DNA from: Actinomycetes bacterium
GTDB lineage: Bacteria; Actinomycetota; Actinomycetes; S36-B12; GCA-2699445
Length of the DNA stretch: 10,133 nt
Assembly: GCA_022600255.1 (NCBI GenBank)
Contig: JAHZKU010000026.1
Span: 1 to 10,133 of the forward strand
Direction of reading: 5' to 3'
The position numbers and the translations under genes were made by a program. The notes under the pieces were generated by a model that saw nothing but the letters and a program-made list of their open reading frames with translations, did not search any database and was not told where the DNA came from. Positions 1 to 6,290 of the stretch are shown piece after piece. How positions within the stretch are numbered: position 1 is the stretch's first letter; every line of letters starts with the position of its first letter.

Positions 1-48
1 AGGCCAGGGCGCGCGCACGGATCCGGCCTTGTGATAGGGACACCGCCG
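1..48. other. Short edge region, possible 3' end of an upstream plus-strand gene
   Basis: One plus-strand frame (codons from base 2) is open up to TGA at 32-34 and is followed at once by an in-frame TAG at 35-37. This double stop could close a gene entering from the left and converging on the tetR gene, but ten codons are too few to judge. No terminator hairpin is obvious. Confidence 0.15.
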
Positions 49-744
49 CTAGTTGGAGTCCGCACTCAGAAAACGACCCGCGAGCCAGGCGATTTCCTGC
101 GCACAGTCGGTCGGGTTCCCCACGGGCTGGCTAATGTAGCTCAGCACCAGCCTGGCCAAAGCGGCGCAGGCGATCCCAAGCTCGGGTTGTGCAGGAACTT
201 GGTTTGGGTAATGGGAACTCAGCCGTGTGACCAGCGTCTGGGTGGCGGCGGCCAGGATCGGTTCGGAACGGGTGGTGATGAGCGGGAGGAGTTCAGTATT
301 GCCGCTTTGGTCTGCAGCGACCACGGCACGCAGCATCGAATCGTTCGCAGCCATTTCGAACACGCGCCGCGCGGTCTTGCCAATGGCGTCTGGGAGATCT
401 GCGCCCGTCCCCAACTCGGAGTCCACTGCGGCAATAAACCGGGCCGATTCCACAGCGACCATCTTACGGGCCAGCTCGGTCTTGGAACCGACTTCGTTGT
501 AGACCGACTGACGCGAAACTCCGGCGGCATGCGCCACCTTGCCCATCGTGATGGCGGACCAGCCTTCCTGAACGGTCAACTCCGTGGCTGCGGCTAGGAT
601 CCTATCCGACAGATTCTGGTCGCCGAGTCCTGGCATTGCCTGGTCCGTTGACCCGGGCGGACCAGCGAACTCCTGCACCGAGCCGGAGTTGGTGGCTACC
701 GTGTGCCGGGCTGTCACGCCAGTACCAGCGAGCGGATCAGTCAT
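49..744 (-). CDS. TetR/AcrR-family transcriptional regulator of the alk operon
   Basis: A 231-residue protein. A typical TetR N-terminal DNA-binding domain lies at about residues 46-95: helix 1 begins DRILAAATEL, followed by the helix-turn-helix ITMGKVAHAAGVSRQSVYNEV and the family's closing segment GSKTELARKM. The rest is an all-helical C-terminal ligand/dimer domain without a recognisable signature. I chose the ATG at 744 because it lies inside the end of the rubredoxin gene (ATGACTGA, 8-bp overlap), which suggests translational coupling. A longer frame from 879 only reads through the rubredoxin gene in another frame. About 45 residues precede helix 1, so an internal ATG at 636 (Met37) is also possible; neither start has a strong Shine-Dalgarno. 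A tetR gene closing an alkB-rubredoxin operon is known in actinobacteria, where such regulators repress alkB and respond to alkane-derived fatty acids or CoA esters. The twin palindromes at 2188-2245 are its likely operators; this is inferred. Confidence 0.87.
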   Translation of the reverse strand: MTDPLAGTGVTARHTVATNSGSVQEFAGPPGSTDQAMPGLGDQNLSDRILAAATELTVQEGWSAITMGKVAHAAGVSRQSVYNEVGSKTELARKMVAVESARFIAAVDSELGTGADLPDAIGKTARRVFEMAANDSMLRAVVAADQSGNTELLPLITTRSEPILAAATQTLVTRLSSHYPNQVPAQPELGIACAALARLVLSYISQPVGNPTDCAQEIAWLAGRFLSADSN

Positions 745-916
745 GCGTTGGGTCCGGTTCGGAAACGAAGTCCAGTTTCTCGCGGACGCCACAGTCCGGA
801 CAGCACCAGTCGTCCGGAACATCAGCCCAACTTGTGCCGGGCGAGAATCCTTCCCGTGGCTCCCCGGCGACTTCGTCATAGACGTAACCGCAGCTATCGC
901 ATCGGTAGGCGGCCAT
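737..916 (-). CDS. rubA: Rubredoxin (AlkG1-like), electron carrier
   Basis: A 59-residue protein found by translating the gap between alkB and tetR. It has the two knuckles that bind one iron: C6-D-S-C9-G-Y and C39-P-D-C42-G. It also shows the conserved aromatic residues Y11, Y13, F24, W30 and W37, and the usual P-D-D-W lead into the second knuckle. An extra cysteine (C38) sits directly before the second knuckle. Rubredoxins pass electrons from rubredoxin reductase to AlkB in the cytoplasm. The ATG at 916 overlaps the alkB stop by one base (TGATG), and the TGA at 737-739 lies inside the tetR start, so all three genes form a tight operon. The residues after the second knuckle read V-R-E-K-L-D-F, one residue longer than in clostridial rubredoxin, with Arg at the place described for AlkG1-type rubredoxins. 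Those are reported not to replace AlkG2-type partners of AlkB; this point rests on memory of the literature. Confidence 0.93.
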   Translation of the reverse strand: MAAYRCDSCGYVYDEVAGEPREGFSPGTSWADVPDDWCCPDCGVREKLDFVSEPDPTHD

Positions 917-2097
917 CAGGCGTCCGGGCTGGCACCATAACGCGCCAGTAGCTTGTCGGCTCTGTTTGGCTGCAGGTTGGCACGGGTGACATCGCCGTCA
1001 TAGTGGGCTAGGACGCGCGGATCCATGACAGCATTCCAGGCCGGGGGAATGAGCGCCAACATGATCATGCCCGCGTAACCGGTGGGTAACACTGGTGCCT
1101 CCTCAAAGTCGCGCAGGGCCTGATACCGCCGGGTGGGATTCGCGTGATGATCGCTGTGACGTTGCAGGTGATACTACACCACGTTGGTTGCCACGTTGTT
1201 GCTGTTCCAACTATGGCTAGGCCGTACGCGTTCCCACCGGCCATTCTGCTCGCGCTGCCGCAACATGCCGTAATGCTCAACGTAGTTGACGATTTCCAGC
1301 AGGCAAATGCCTACCGCGGCTTGAATCAATAGGAAAGGAAGCAGCCCGAGTCCGAACACAGCGAGAAGGGCACCCCAAAGCACGACAGACATCAACCAGG
1401 CATTCAGCACGTCGTTCCGGATCGACCAGTGCGACTCGCCCCGTCGCTTGAACCGCGGTTGCTCGATCCGCCATGCGCTGCGAAAGCTTCCGACGATGGT
1501 GCGCGGTAGGAACACGTAGACGTTCTCTCCCATGCGGGAACTGGCCGGATCGTCGGGGGTGGCCACCCGCACGTGATGACCCCGATTGTGTTCAATAAAG
1601 AAGTGTCCGTAGAAGGGCTGGGCCAAGGCAACCTTGGCCAGCCACTTCTCGGCCTTCACTCGTTTGTGCCCCAACTCATGAGCGGTGTTGATCCCGACTC
1701 CGGCCACCGTGCCCACCGTTAGCGCGAGCCCGATCTGCTCGAACAAAGACAATCCCCCGTAGGTCCACATCCAAGCCGCCCAGACCAGCGCTAGGTATTG
1801 CAGCGGAAGGAACAGGTAGGTGATCCAGCGGTAGTACCGATCTTCCTCCAACGCCTTGATCATTGACTCTGGCGGATTGGAGCGGTCAATGCCTGCGAGC
1901 AAGTCCACGATCGGAATCACGGCCAGAATCATGATCGGTCCGAGGTAGTAGAAGATACCCCAGCCGCTCAGTGCCACCAGCGCCCCGGCGATGAACGGAA
2001 ACGTCGGCAGAAGCAGGCCCCATAGCCACAGGTAACGCTTGTGATCGCGCCACGGCTGCTCGGTGATATCGGACATCTGAGATTCCGTTGCGGCCAT
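916..2097 (-). pseudogene. alkB: Alkane 1-monooxygenase AlkB, interrupted by an in-frame TAG
   Basis: An integral-membrane non-haem di-iron enzyme that hydroxylates the terminal carbon of n-alkanes using rubredoxin electrons. The reading frame has 393 codons, close to the family's usual 400, with TAG at codon 308 (1174-1176). Before the stop are hydrophobic segments at about residues 25-70, 93-137 and 232-272, histidine box 1 (H140-ELG-H144-K), box 2 (E-H170-NRG-H174-H175), the N-Y-V-E-H-Y-G motif (271-277) and H-S-W-N-S-N (295-300). After the stop the same frame gives Y-H-L-Q-R-H-S-D-H-H, i.e. box 3 (H314, H317, H318), then conserved A-N-P-T-R-R-Y-Q-A-L and L-P-T-G-Y-A-G, ending at TGA 916-918. 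A protein stopped at 307 residues would lack box 3 and should be inactive. The start at ATG 2097 has AAGGAG 5 nt upstream; the ATG at 2184 would add 29 unlike residues. The frame may be a recent nonsense mutant, a readthrough gene or a sequence error. Confidence 0.88.
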
Positions 2098-2102
2098 ACC
2101 AA

Positions 2103-2108
2103 CTCCTT
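2103..2108 (-). promoter_or_regulatory. Shine-Dalgarno site of alkB
   Basis: On the minus strand AAGGAG lies 5 nt before the ATG at 2097. It decides this start over the ATG at 2184, which has no such site and lies 3 nt from the first palindrome. Confidence 0.75.
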
Positions 2109-2187
2109 GGCTCGGTCGTGCTGCAGACTGGAATCCGGTTCGGTTACCGGATGGCCTGAGGACCACCGATTGCAGAACATCCATCTT

Positions 2188-2216
2188 ACTTTACAAGATT
2201 CTCATTCTTGTAAAGT
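2188..2216. promoter_or_regulatory. Palindromic operator candidate 1 upstream of alkB
   Basis: A perfect inverted repeat with 11-bp arms, ACTTTACAAGA and TCTTGTAAAGT, separated by 7 nt. It contains the core TTTACA-N13-TGTAAA and is AT-rich against a GC-rich background. It lies 91 bp upstream of the alkB start codon. Perfect symmetry and position suit a TetR-type dimer, most simply the regulator encoded at the end of the operon. A weak promoter can be read through it on the minus strand (TTTACA, 15 nt, TAAAGT), so binding could block RNA polymerase. Operator function is inferred. Confidence 0.72.
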
Positions 2217-2245
2217 GGTTTACAAAACAGTACTGCATGTAAACC
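2217..2245. promoter_or_regulatory. Palindromic operator candidate 2 upstream of alkB
   Basis: A second inverted repeat directly abutting the first, with 8-bp arms GGTTTACA and TGTAAACC separated by 13 nt. The core TTTACA-N13-TGTAAA has the same spacing as in the first site, and both units are 29 bp long. The middle holds a further 8-bp palindrome, CAGTACTG. The two centres are 29 bp apart, close to three helical turns, so two dimers could bind on nearly the same face of the DNA. Confidence 0.7.
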
Positions 2246-2277
2246 GCCGAAGCAACACGTTGCGGGATACGGTCCAA

Positions 2278-2333
2278 CGAGCCTGGACTCTCCTACCCAC
2301 TGGCTGACTGGGGCACGGCCGACCCCAGGCTCG
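2278..2333. terminator. GC-rich inverted repeats after the methyltransferase gene, possible terminator
   Basis: CGAGCCTGG (2278-2286) pairs with CCAGGCTCG (2325-2333) over a 38-nt loop. A smaller hairpin CTGGGG/CCCCAG (2308-2313 with 2323-2328, 9-nt loop) shares bases with it, so only one can form at a time. They lie 39 bp past the end of the methyltransferase gene and upstream of the alkB operators, where a terminator would be expected. No T-run follows, so intrinsic termination is unproven. Confidence 0.35.
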
Positions 2334-2371
2334 CTGGCTCGGGCATTCGGACAAGGGGGCTTCAGCACCAC

Positions 2372-3169
2372 TCAGCGTTTAGTGGCGACAACCCGCAGCA
2401 GTGGGATCGGCAACGCCGATTGTCCGGCGAGCGCCCGTAGCTTCTCACGCGCGGTCGCGAGTTGCTGCTCAGTTCGACCCGGGGTATACAGACTCCGGAC
2501 AGCCAAGTCTGCGTCTGCGTCTGATCGCAGCGGAAACTCGAAGCGCTTGCGGTCCATGACGATATTGCCAAAACCTGCGGCGGTCAACGCTCGCGTAAGG
2601 CGGCGGGCTCCCAGTTGCTGCGGCATGGCGCCTGGCCCGCGCAACGGAAGGCTCAGTGCAAGTAGCGTGCGGGCATCGGCGAGGCTGAGGGGCCACAACG
2701 CAGGTACGGTGGCCGCAAACAATCCCCCATGCCGCAACACCCGCTGGGTCTCCGCGAGCGAAGCCGGCACCGGAAGCAGCATGAGTGACATCGACATGAC
2801 GGCCACGTCTACACAGGCGTCACGAAGGGGTAGTTGTGTTGCGTCTGCGGACACCACTGGACCTCGACCCAACGCCGTCGCTGCGAGTAACTCCGCCTGA
2901 GAACCGTCCACGCCCAGGTACCGCGCATCTGGCAGCACGTCCTGCATCGGCGCCGAGCCACACCCGATGTCTAGGACGCGTTCCCGCATGATGTCAGACG
3001 ACTGCTGGCGCCCCGAGCCGGAATGGCGCTGTCTGGGAATGGCATTGGCTAACCACGTATAGGCGCTGCCCACTCGCGGATGAGATGCGTGGCCCAGCGC
3101 CACTTCGGTGATGCCCGGGTTCGCGTGATGGTAGTCGGCCAGGTATCGACTCCACTCGGGGGCAGACAC
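2372..3169 (-). CDS. Class I SAM-dependent methyltransferase (Methyltransf_11-like), substrate unknown
   Basis: A 265-residue protein. The SAM-binding motif I is VLDIGCGSAP (residues 65-74), followed by the acidic residue at the end of strand 2 (YLGVDGS, D88), then SADATQLPLRDACVDVAV (107-124) as motifs II/III, and RVLRHGGLF (143-151) as the usual post-II turn. This is the Rossmann-fold layout of small-molecule methyltransferases such as the UbiE/Methyltransf_11 group. About 60 residues of unknown role precede motif I. The start is a GTG at 3169, with AGGA about 7 nt upstream inside and just after the phhB stop; the gap between the two genes is 7 nt, so they are probably co-transcribed. A link to pterin metabolism is possible from context alone, and the sequence does not show the substrate. 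Confidence 0.85.
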   Translation of the reverse strand: MSAPEWSRYLADYHHANPGITEVALGHASHPRVGSAYTWLANAIPRQRHSGSGRQQSSDIMRERVLDIGCGSAPMQDVLPDARYLGVDGSQAELLAATALGRGPVVSADATQLPLRDACVDVAVMSMSLMLLPVPASLAETQRVLRHGGLFAATVPALWPLSLADARTLLALSLPLRGPGAMPQQLGARRLTRALTAAGFGNIVMDRKRFEFPLRSDADADLAVRSLYTPGRTEQQLATAREKLRALAGQSALPIPLLRVVATKR

Positions 3170-3176
3170 CCGCGTC

Positions 3177-3479
3177 CTAGCTCTGGTTCGACGCTTGCAG
3201 GCCTAGGTCGAGCAGTCGAGCCAACTCCAAGTCCTGCGCCGTGATCGCACCATCGGCGTCGTGCGTACTCAGCCGGACCGTCACTGTGTTGTAAACGTTG
3301 GTCCACTCCGGGTGATGGTTCATCGCGTCAATTCGCGGCACCATCTCGTTCATGTATCCGACTGCTGCGACGAAACTTGGGAACTTCAACTCGCGCACCA
3401 GTTGCCCTTCAGCCACACGCCAATCGGGGAGCTTCTCCAATCCCGAGTCGAGTTCTGCGGGGGTTAGCGGTGCAGTCAT
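3177..3479 (-). CDS. phhB: Pterin-4a-carbinolamine dehydratase
   Basis: A 100-residue protein, the usual length of the PCD/DCoH family. It dehydrates 4a-hydroxytetrahydrobiopterin to quinonoid dihydropterin, regenerating the cofactor of aromatic amino acid hydroxylases; many bacteria carry it without such a hydroxylase, where its role is unclear. The active-site signature is N-H55-H56-P-E-W, and the third histidine lies in L-S-T-H73-D-A-D-G. The N-terminal helix-strand region (W20-R-V and L-V-R-E-L-K-F) fits the family. The start may be ATG 3479 or the GTG directly before it (3482); I prefer the ATG, though no clear Shine-Dalgarno distinguishes them. It is the first gene of a two-gene unit with the methyltransferase. 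No phenylalanine hydroxylase gene is present in the window. Confidence 0.92.
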   Translation of the reverse strand: MTAPLTPAELDSGLEKLPDWRVAEGQLVRELKFPSFVAAVGYMNEMVPRIDAMNHHPEWTNVYNTVTVRLSTHDADGAITAQDLELARLLDLGLQASNQS

Positions 3480-3724
3480 CACACCAGCATCTCAGTTTCG
3501 ACCCGGCGTTGCTGCTCAGCCGCACGACTTCGCCCAGCGGTTGCGGGCCGCCAGACCAGCCCCTGCCGTTTGACGGTTCTCTCCCGAGATTCGTCACTGG
3601 AGCAGCGAGGGCCACCTGGCTGCGGCTACGCCCTCACGGCCCAGAGCCCAGACCGGTCGAAGTCAATCGATTCAACGTGGCCCCCGACGTGCGAGACAAG
3701 CGCCTTCCGGAGCCCGGGACCGAT

Positions 3725-3730
3725 TAGGAT
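3725..3730 (+). promoter_or_regulatory. Possible -10 element of a leaderless transcript for the hydrolase gene
   Basis: TAGGAT fits the actinobacterial -10 pattern TANNNT and ends 6 nt before the ATG at 3737. Leaderless mRNAs, common in actinobacteria, start at the ATG with this spacing. The same bases contain AGGA about 7 nt before the ATG, so an ordinary ribosome site is equally possible. No convincing -35 is seen. The rest of the 257-bp gap between phhB and this gene holds nothing I recognise. Confidence 0.3.
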
Positions 3731-3736
3731 CGGGCC

Positions 3737-5272
3737 ATGTCTTCGAAGCGTGCGTCGTCAGCATCCCAGGAGACCGCGAGTTCAGTGTCCAAACCTGCGG
3801 CGGGGCGCGACGACCACCGCCCGTTCTTGGGCGCCAGTGACGCTGACGCACTCCAACGACTCGCGGAGTTTGTCCCTGTTCCCGCCGAGGCGGACGGACC
3901 AGGGCAGGGCCCAGACGACGAGGGGGTCCCCAAACCCGCGTTCAGGTTTCGCGAAGTCACCCGAGGAAGTCTGGCCCACACCCCCCGGGTCTATGTATTC
4001 ATCCACGGCTGGTTGCCGGGGTCCAAGGAAACCACTGATGAACTCATTGCTGAGCTGGGCCACGCCAGCGCTTGGGATGAGCGCGTCAGCAACACGACTG
4101 GTCGTACCATGATTTCCTCGTACTCGCCGCTAATGGCTGCGCTTGCGCAGCGTGACGGCGATGCGCGGGTCCTGTGGTTTTCCTGGGTAGACCAGAGCAG
4201 TACCGACACTGACCTCTTCGCGGCCAGAGACTCCGTGCGCAATACCGAGGTGAACGGCCGACGGTTGGCGTTGGCGCTCCAACTGGCATTCGGTGACAAT
4301 CAGCCGGAGTTGCACATCATTGGCCACAGTCATGGTTGTGTCGTGGCCACCCACGCGTCTCTGGCGCTCATGACCCCACCAAAGCACCTGACACTGTTGG
4401 ACTGCCCCGAGGACTGGTTCAGTCGGGCGGGAGGGGCTGCTGGGCTATTGGACAACGTGCTACCCCGGCTAACCCCAGGGCGGGGAAATGCGGCAACATT
4501 CGTGGATAGTTATGCGTCCATGTTTGGCCACAGCTACCACAACGAACCAGGCCTTGTCGACGTGGTTGACGTGCGACTGGCCCCCAAAATCAGCAAGGAT
4601 GATTCGGCATCGCCGGTGAGCCAGGCACACCAATTCGCAGTGCTGTGGTACGCACAAACCGTGGCGGACCCCAACTGCGAATACGGCTTCGCTTGGTCAC
4701 CCCTCAACGGATTCGATACGGCAAGGCTTTCGTCCGCGTATTTGCAGGGCTTCGAAGGACCGATGATCCCTGTCAACTGGCCAGAGGAAAGGAGCGCCAG
4801 CGAACCGCCAGCCGCCACCGTCTCGCCAGTACTCTTGGGCGCACAAACCGTGACTCGCCGCGAGCCTGATCTGTCGACAGTGATCCCGGTGGATTCTCAG
4901 GCACTCATGATCGAGTTCGACTACGACATCAGCCGAGGCGGAAAGCACACACTTCTCGAAGTGGCTGTGGATCGTCAACTGAAATTCATCGCCGCCCCCG
5001 GCTACCCGGTCTCTAGCCGAGGCCGCTACGTTCGGCTAGACCAAGCCAGCAGCGGTGCGGCGACTCTTCAGTTCCGCCTGCGTGACCCAGGCCGATTCAC
5101 GTCGATCCATATCGACCGAATCAGGATCCTGAGTCATCCGGAATCCACGCGGAACTACGACGACAAACATGCCGCCGGTGCGATCGCCCTCGCAGGGGCC
5201 ATGCTCGGGTCGGGCCTGACCCTTGCTGTCGTGGGAGCCGTTTCGATTCTGCGGCGTCGTTCCCAGCGGTAA
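3737..5272 (+). CDS. Alpha/beta hydrolase (lipase-like) with C-terminal membrane anchor
   Basis: A 511-residue protein. The hydrolase core spans about 82-310: strand and oxyanion motif VYVFIHGWLPG (H90-G91), nucleophile elbow G196-H-S198-H-G200, and probable acid and base D257 (in F-V-D-S-Y-A-S) and H298 (in A-H-Q-F-A-V-L-W-Y). This gives a plausible S198/D257/H298 triad; the acid could instead be D222. Residues 1-80 are polar and low in complexity (Ser, Ala, Pro, Asp). Residues about 385-465 look rich in beta strands and may form an accessory sandwich domain. Residues 479-504 form one hydrophobic helix followed by R-R-R. There is no signal peptide, and an in-frame TAG at 3725 makes ATG 3737 the earliest start, so the N-terminus is not simply mis-called. 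Lipase or esterase activity is inferred from the fold, and the substrate is unknown. It stands alone between divergent and convergent neighbours. Confidence 0.82.
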   Translation: MSSKRASSASQETASSVSKPAAGRDDHRPFLGASDADALQRLAEFVPVPAEADGPGQGPDDEGVPKPAFRFREVTRGSLAHTPRVYVFIHGWLPGSKETTDELIAELGHASAWDERVSNTTGRTMISSYSPLMAALAQRDGDARVLWFSWVDQSSTDTDLFAARDSVRNTEVNGRRLALALQLAFGDNQPELHIIGHSHGCVVATHASLALMTPPKHLTLLDCPEDWFSRAGGAAGLLDNVLPRLTPGRGNAATFVDSYASMFGHSYHNEPGLVDVVDVRLAPKISKDDSASPVSQAHQFAVLWYAQTVADPNCEYGFAWSPLNGFDTARLSSAYLQGFEGPMIPVNWPEERSASEPPAATVSPVLLGAQTVTRREPDLSTVIPVDSQALMIEFDYDISRGGKHTLLEVAVDRQLKFIAAPGYPVSSRGRYVRLDQASSGAATLQFRLRDPGRFTSIHIDRIRILSHPESTRNYDDKHAAGAIALAGAMLGSGLTLAVVGAVSILRRRSQR

Positions 5273-5289
5273 CACGCACCCCGCAACCG

Positions 5290-5312
5290 CCGACCCGCTA
5301 TCTTCGGGTCGG
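5290..5312. terminator. Hairpin between convergent genes, likely bidirectional terminator
   Basis: CCGACCCG (5290-5297) and CGGGTCGG (5305-5312) form a perfect 8-bp GC-rich stem with a 7-nt loop. It lies 17 bp after the hydrolase stop and 19 bp from the end of the opposing kinase gene, so it could serve both. A T-run is missing on both sides, as is common in actinobacterial terminators. Confidence 0.6.
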
Positions 5313-5331
5313 ACCCTTCCACGAACTCGAC

Positions 5332-6279
5332 CTAAGCCTTCAGCGCCGTCGGAAGCCGATGTTCGGTGATTTCCTCTACCTGGATTTCATCGCGCATCGT
5401 GCTGTGCACAGACCGGTCGAATTCCCCCGATATGGGGTGTGCCACTGCCGCCGCCGAAAGCGCCACCGCCTCGACCAACGCTTGCTCCCAGTCGAAACCC
5501 TCCATAAGCCCAATGGCTAGGGCCGCCACAGCAGCTTCGCCTGCACCGCGGGTGCTGCCTCGAATCGTGCTGGTGGGTCGTGCGATGAGCGCGATCTCTG
5601 GGGAGACCATACACATCCCCAAGGCACCTAAAGAGACCACCACAGATTCGGCGCCCGCTTCTAGCAATGTGTAGGCCCCCGCAACCGGGTCGGAGTCCCC
5701 AGTAAGGGCCATGATTTGGTCCGCCTTGATCTTGACGATCTGTGGGGCGGCGTCAGCGCGATCTAGCAGCGCCGGGCCACCAGAATCCCAAATCACTGAG
5801 ACACCCGCGGCTTGAGCGCTTCGCGTTAGCTTCCCCCAAACCGACCAGGGGAGCCCCGCTGGGGGTTCCCCAGCAAGGACCAATACCGACGCCTGCGGTA
5901 ACTGGTCCATCACCACCTGCTCGAGCTGGCGTCGCGTCGGGTCAGTGCTGGAGGGGCCAACCTCGTCCAGCATGGTTGCGATTCCACTGGACCTTTCCGA
6001 AACGAGCAAGCGACGACGTGTCTGACCAGAGGTGGGAATCATCACGTGTTCAATCCCCAAGGCGCGCAAGTCCTGGGTCACCGCTGCTCCGACCACCCCG
6101 CCCTCGGCCCCAACCACGAGAGTTGGCTCGCCCAGCGAGGTGAGCACCCGGGCAACGTCGATCCCCGGTCCTCCGGCTCGTTCCACAACATCTGAGACTT
6201 GTGTCGCCGACCCGAGCGCAAAATTGTCCACCATGTAGTAGACGTCCAGCGTCACATCTAGGGCGACGGTCAAGATCAC
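5332..6279 (-). CDS. PfkB-family sugar kinase-like protein (1-phosphofructokinase/tagatose-6-P kinase type) with altered motifs
   Basis: A 315-residue protein, the usual family length. The start M-I-L-T-V-A-L-D-V-T-L-D matches the MILTVTLNPALD opening of 1-phosphofructokinases, and V-S-L-G-A-L-G-M (215-222) matches the ATP-site region. Family members phosphorylate fructose-1-P, tagatose-6-P or similar sugars in the cytoplasm. Several hallmark positions differ. GGKGIN is G-G-P-G-I-D (36-41). The NxxE magnesium/phosphate motif is D187-Q-I-M190. The catalytic Asp of GAGD is Glu (G-A-G-E248, codon GAA). It may be an altered kinase, a weak enzyme or a non-catalytic binding protein. I start it at GTG 6279 because AGGAGG lies 5 nt upstream; the ATG directly before it (6282) would leave only 2 nt. 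It faces the hydrolase gene and is not in an operon; no PTS or sugar genes are nearby. Confidence 0.82.
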   Translation of the reverse strand: MILTVALDVTLDVYYMVDNFALGSATQVSDVVERAGGPGIDVARVLTSLGEPTLVVGAEGGVVGAAVTQDLRALGIEHVMIPTSGQTRRRLLVSERSSGIATMLDEVGPSSTDPTRRQLEQVVMDQLPQASVLVLAGEPPAGLPWSVWGKLTRSAQAAGVSVIWDSGGPALLDRADAAPQIVKIKADQIMALTGDSDPVAGAYTLLEAGAESVVVSLGALGMCMVSPEIALIARPTSTIRGSTRGAGEAAVAALAIGLMEGFDWEQALVEAVALSAAAVAHPISGEFDRSVHSTMRDEIQVEEITEHRLPTALKA

Positions 6280-6284
6280 CATTG

Positions 6285-6290
6285 CCTCCT
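6285..6290 (-). promoter_or_regulatory. Shine-Dalgarno site of the PfkB-like gene
   Basis: AGGAGG on the minus strand. Its spacing is 5 nt to GTG 6279 and 2 nt to ATG 6282. This favours the GTG and gives the N-terminus M-I-L-T-V expected for the family. Confidence 0.75.

Noticed and set aside
31..597. Long plus-strand open frame opposite tetR
   Set aside because: It is antisense to a clear TetR protein, its translation has no recognisable domain, and GC-rich DNA commonly leaves such frames open.
745..879. Longer tetR start at 879
   Set aside because: The added residues come from reading the rubredoxin gene out of frame; the ATG at 744 overlaps the rubredoxin stop, as expected for a coupled operon.
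1174..1176. TAG read as pyrrolysine or part of a programmed frameshift
   Set aside because: The frame is the same on both sides, so no shift is needed. Nothing in the window suggests pyrrolysine use, and the usual residue here is Leu.
2098..2184. Longer alkB start at 2184
   Set aside because: No Shine-Dalgarno precedes it and the added 29 residues do not resemble AlkB; ATG 2097 has AAGGAG at good spacing.
3570..4112. Plus-strand frame overlapping the start of the hydrolase gene
   Set aside because: It is out of frame with a well-supported hydrolase, low in complexity and rich in Arg/Pro/Ser, typical of a shadow frame.
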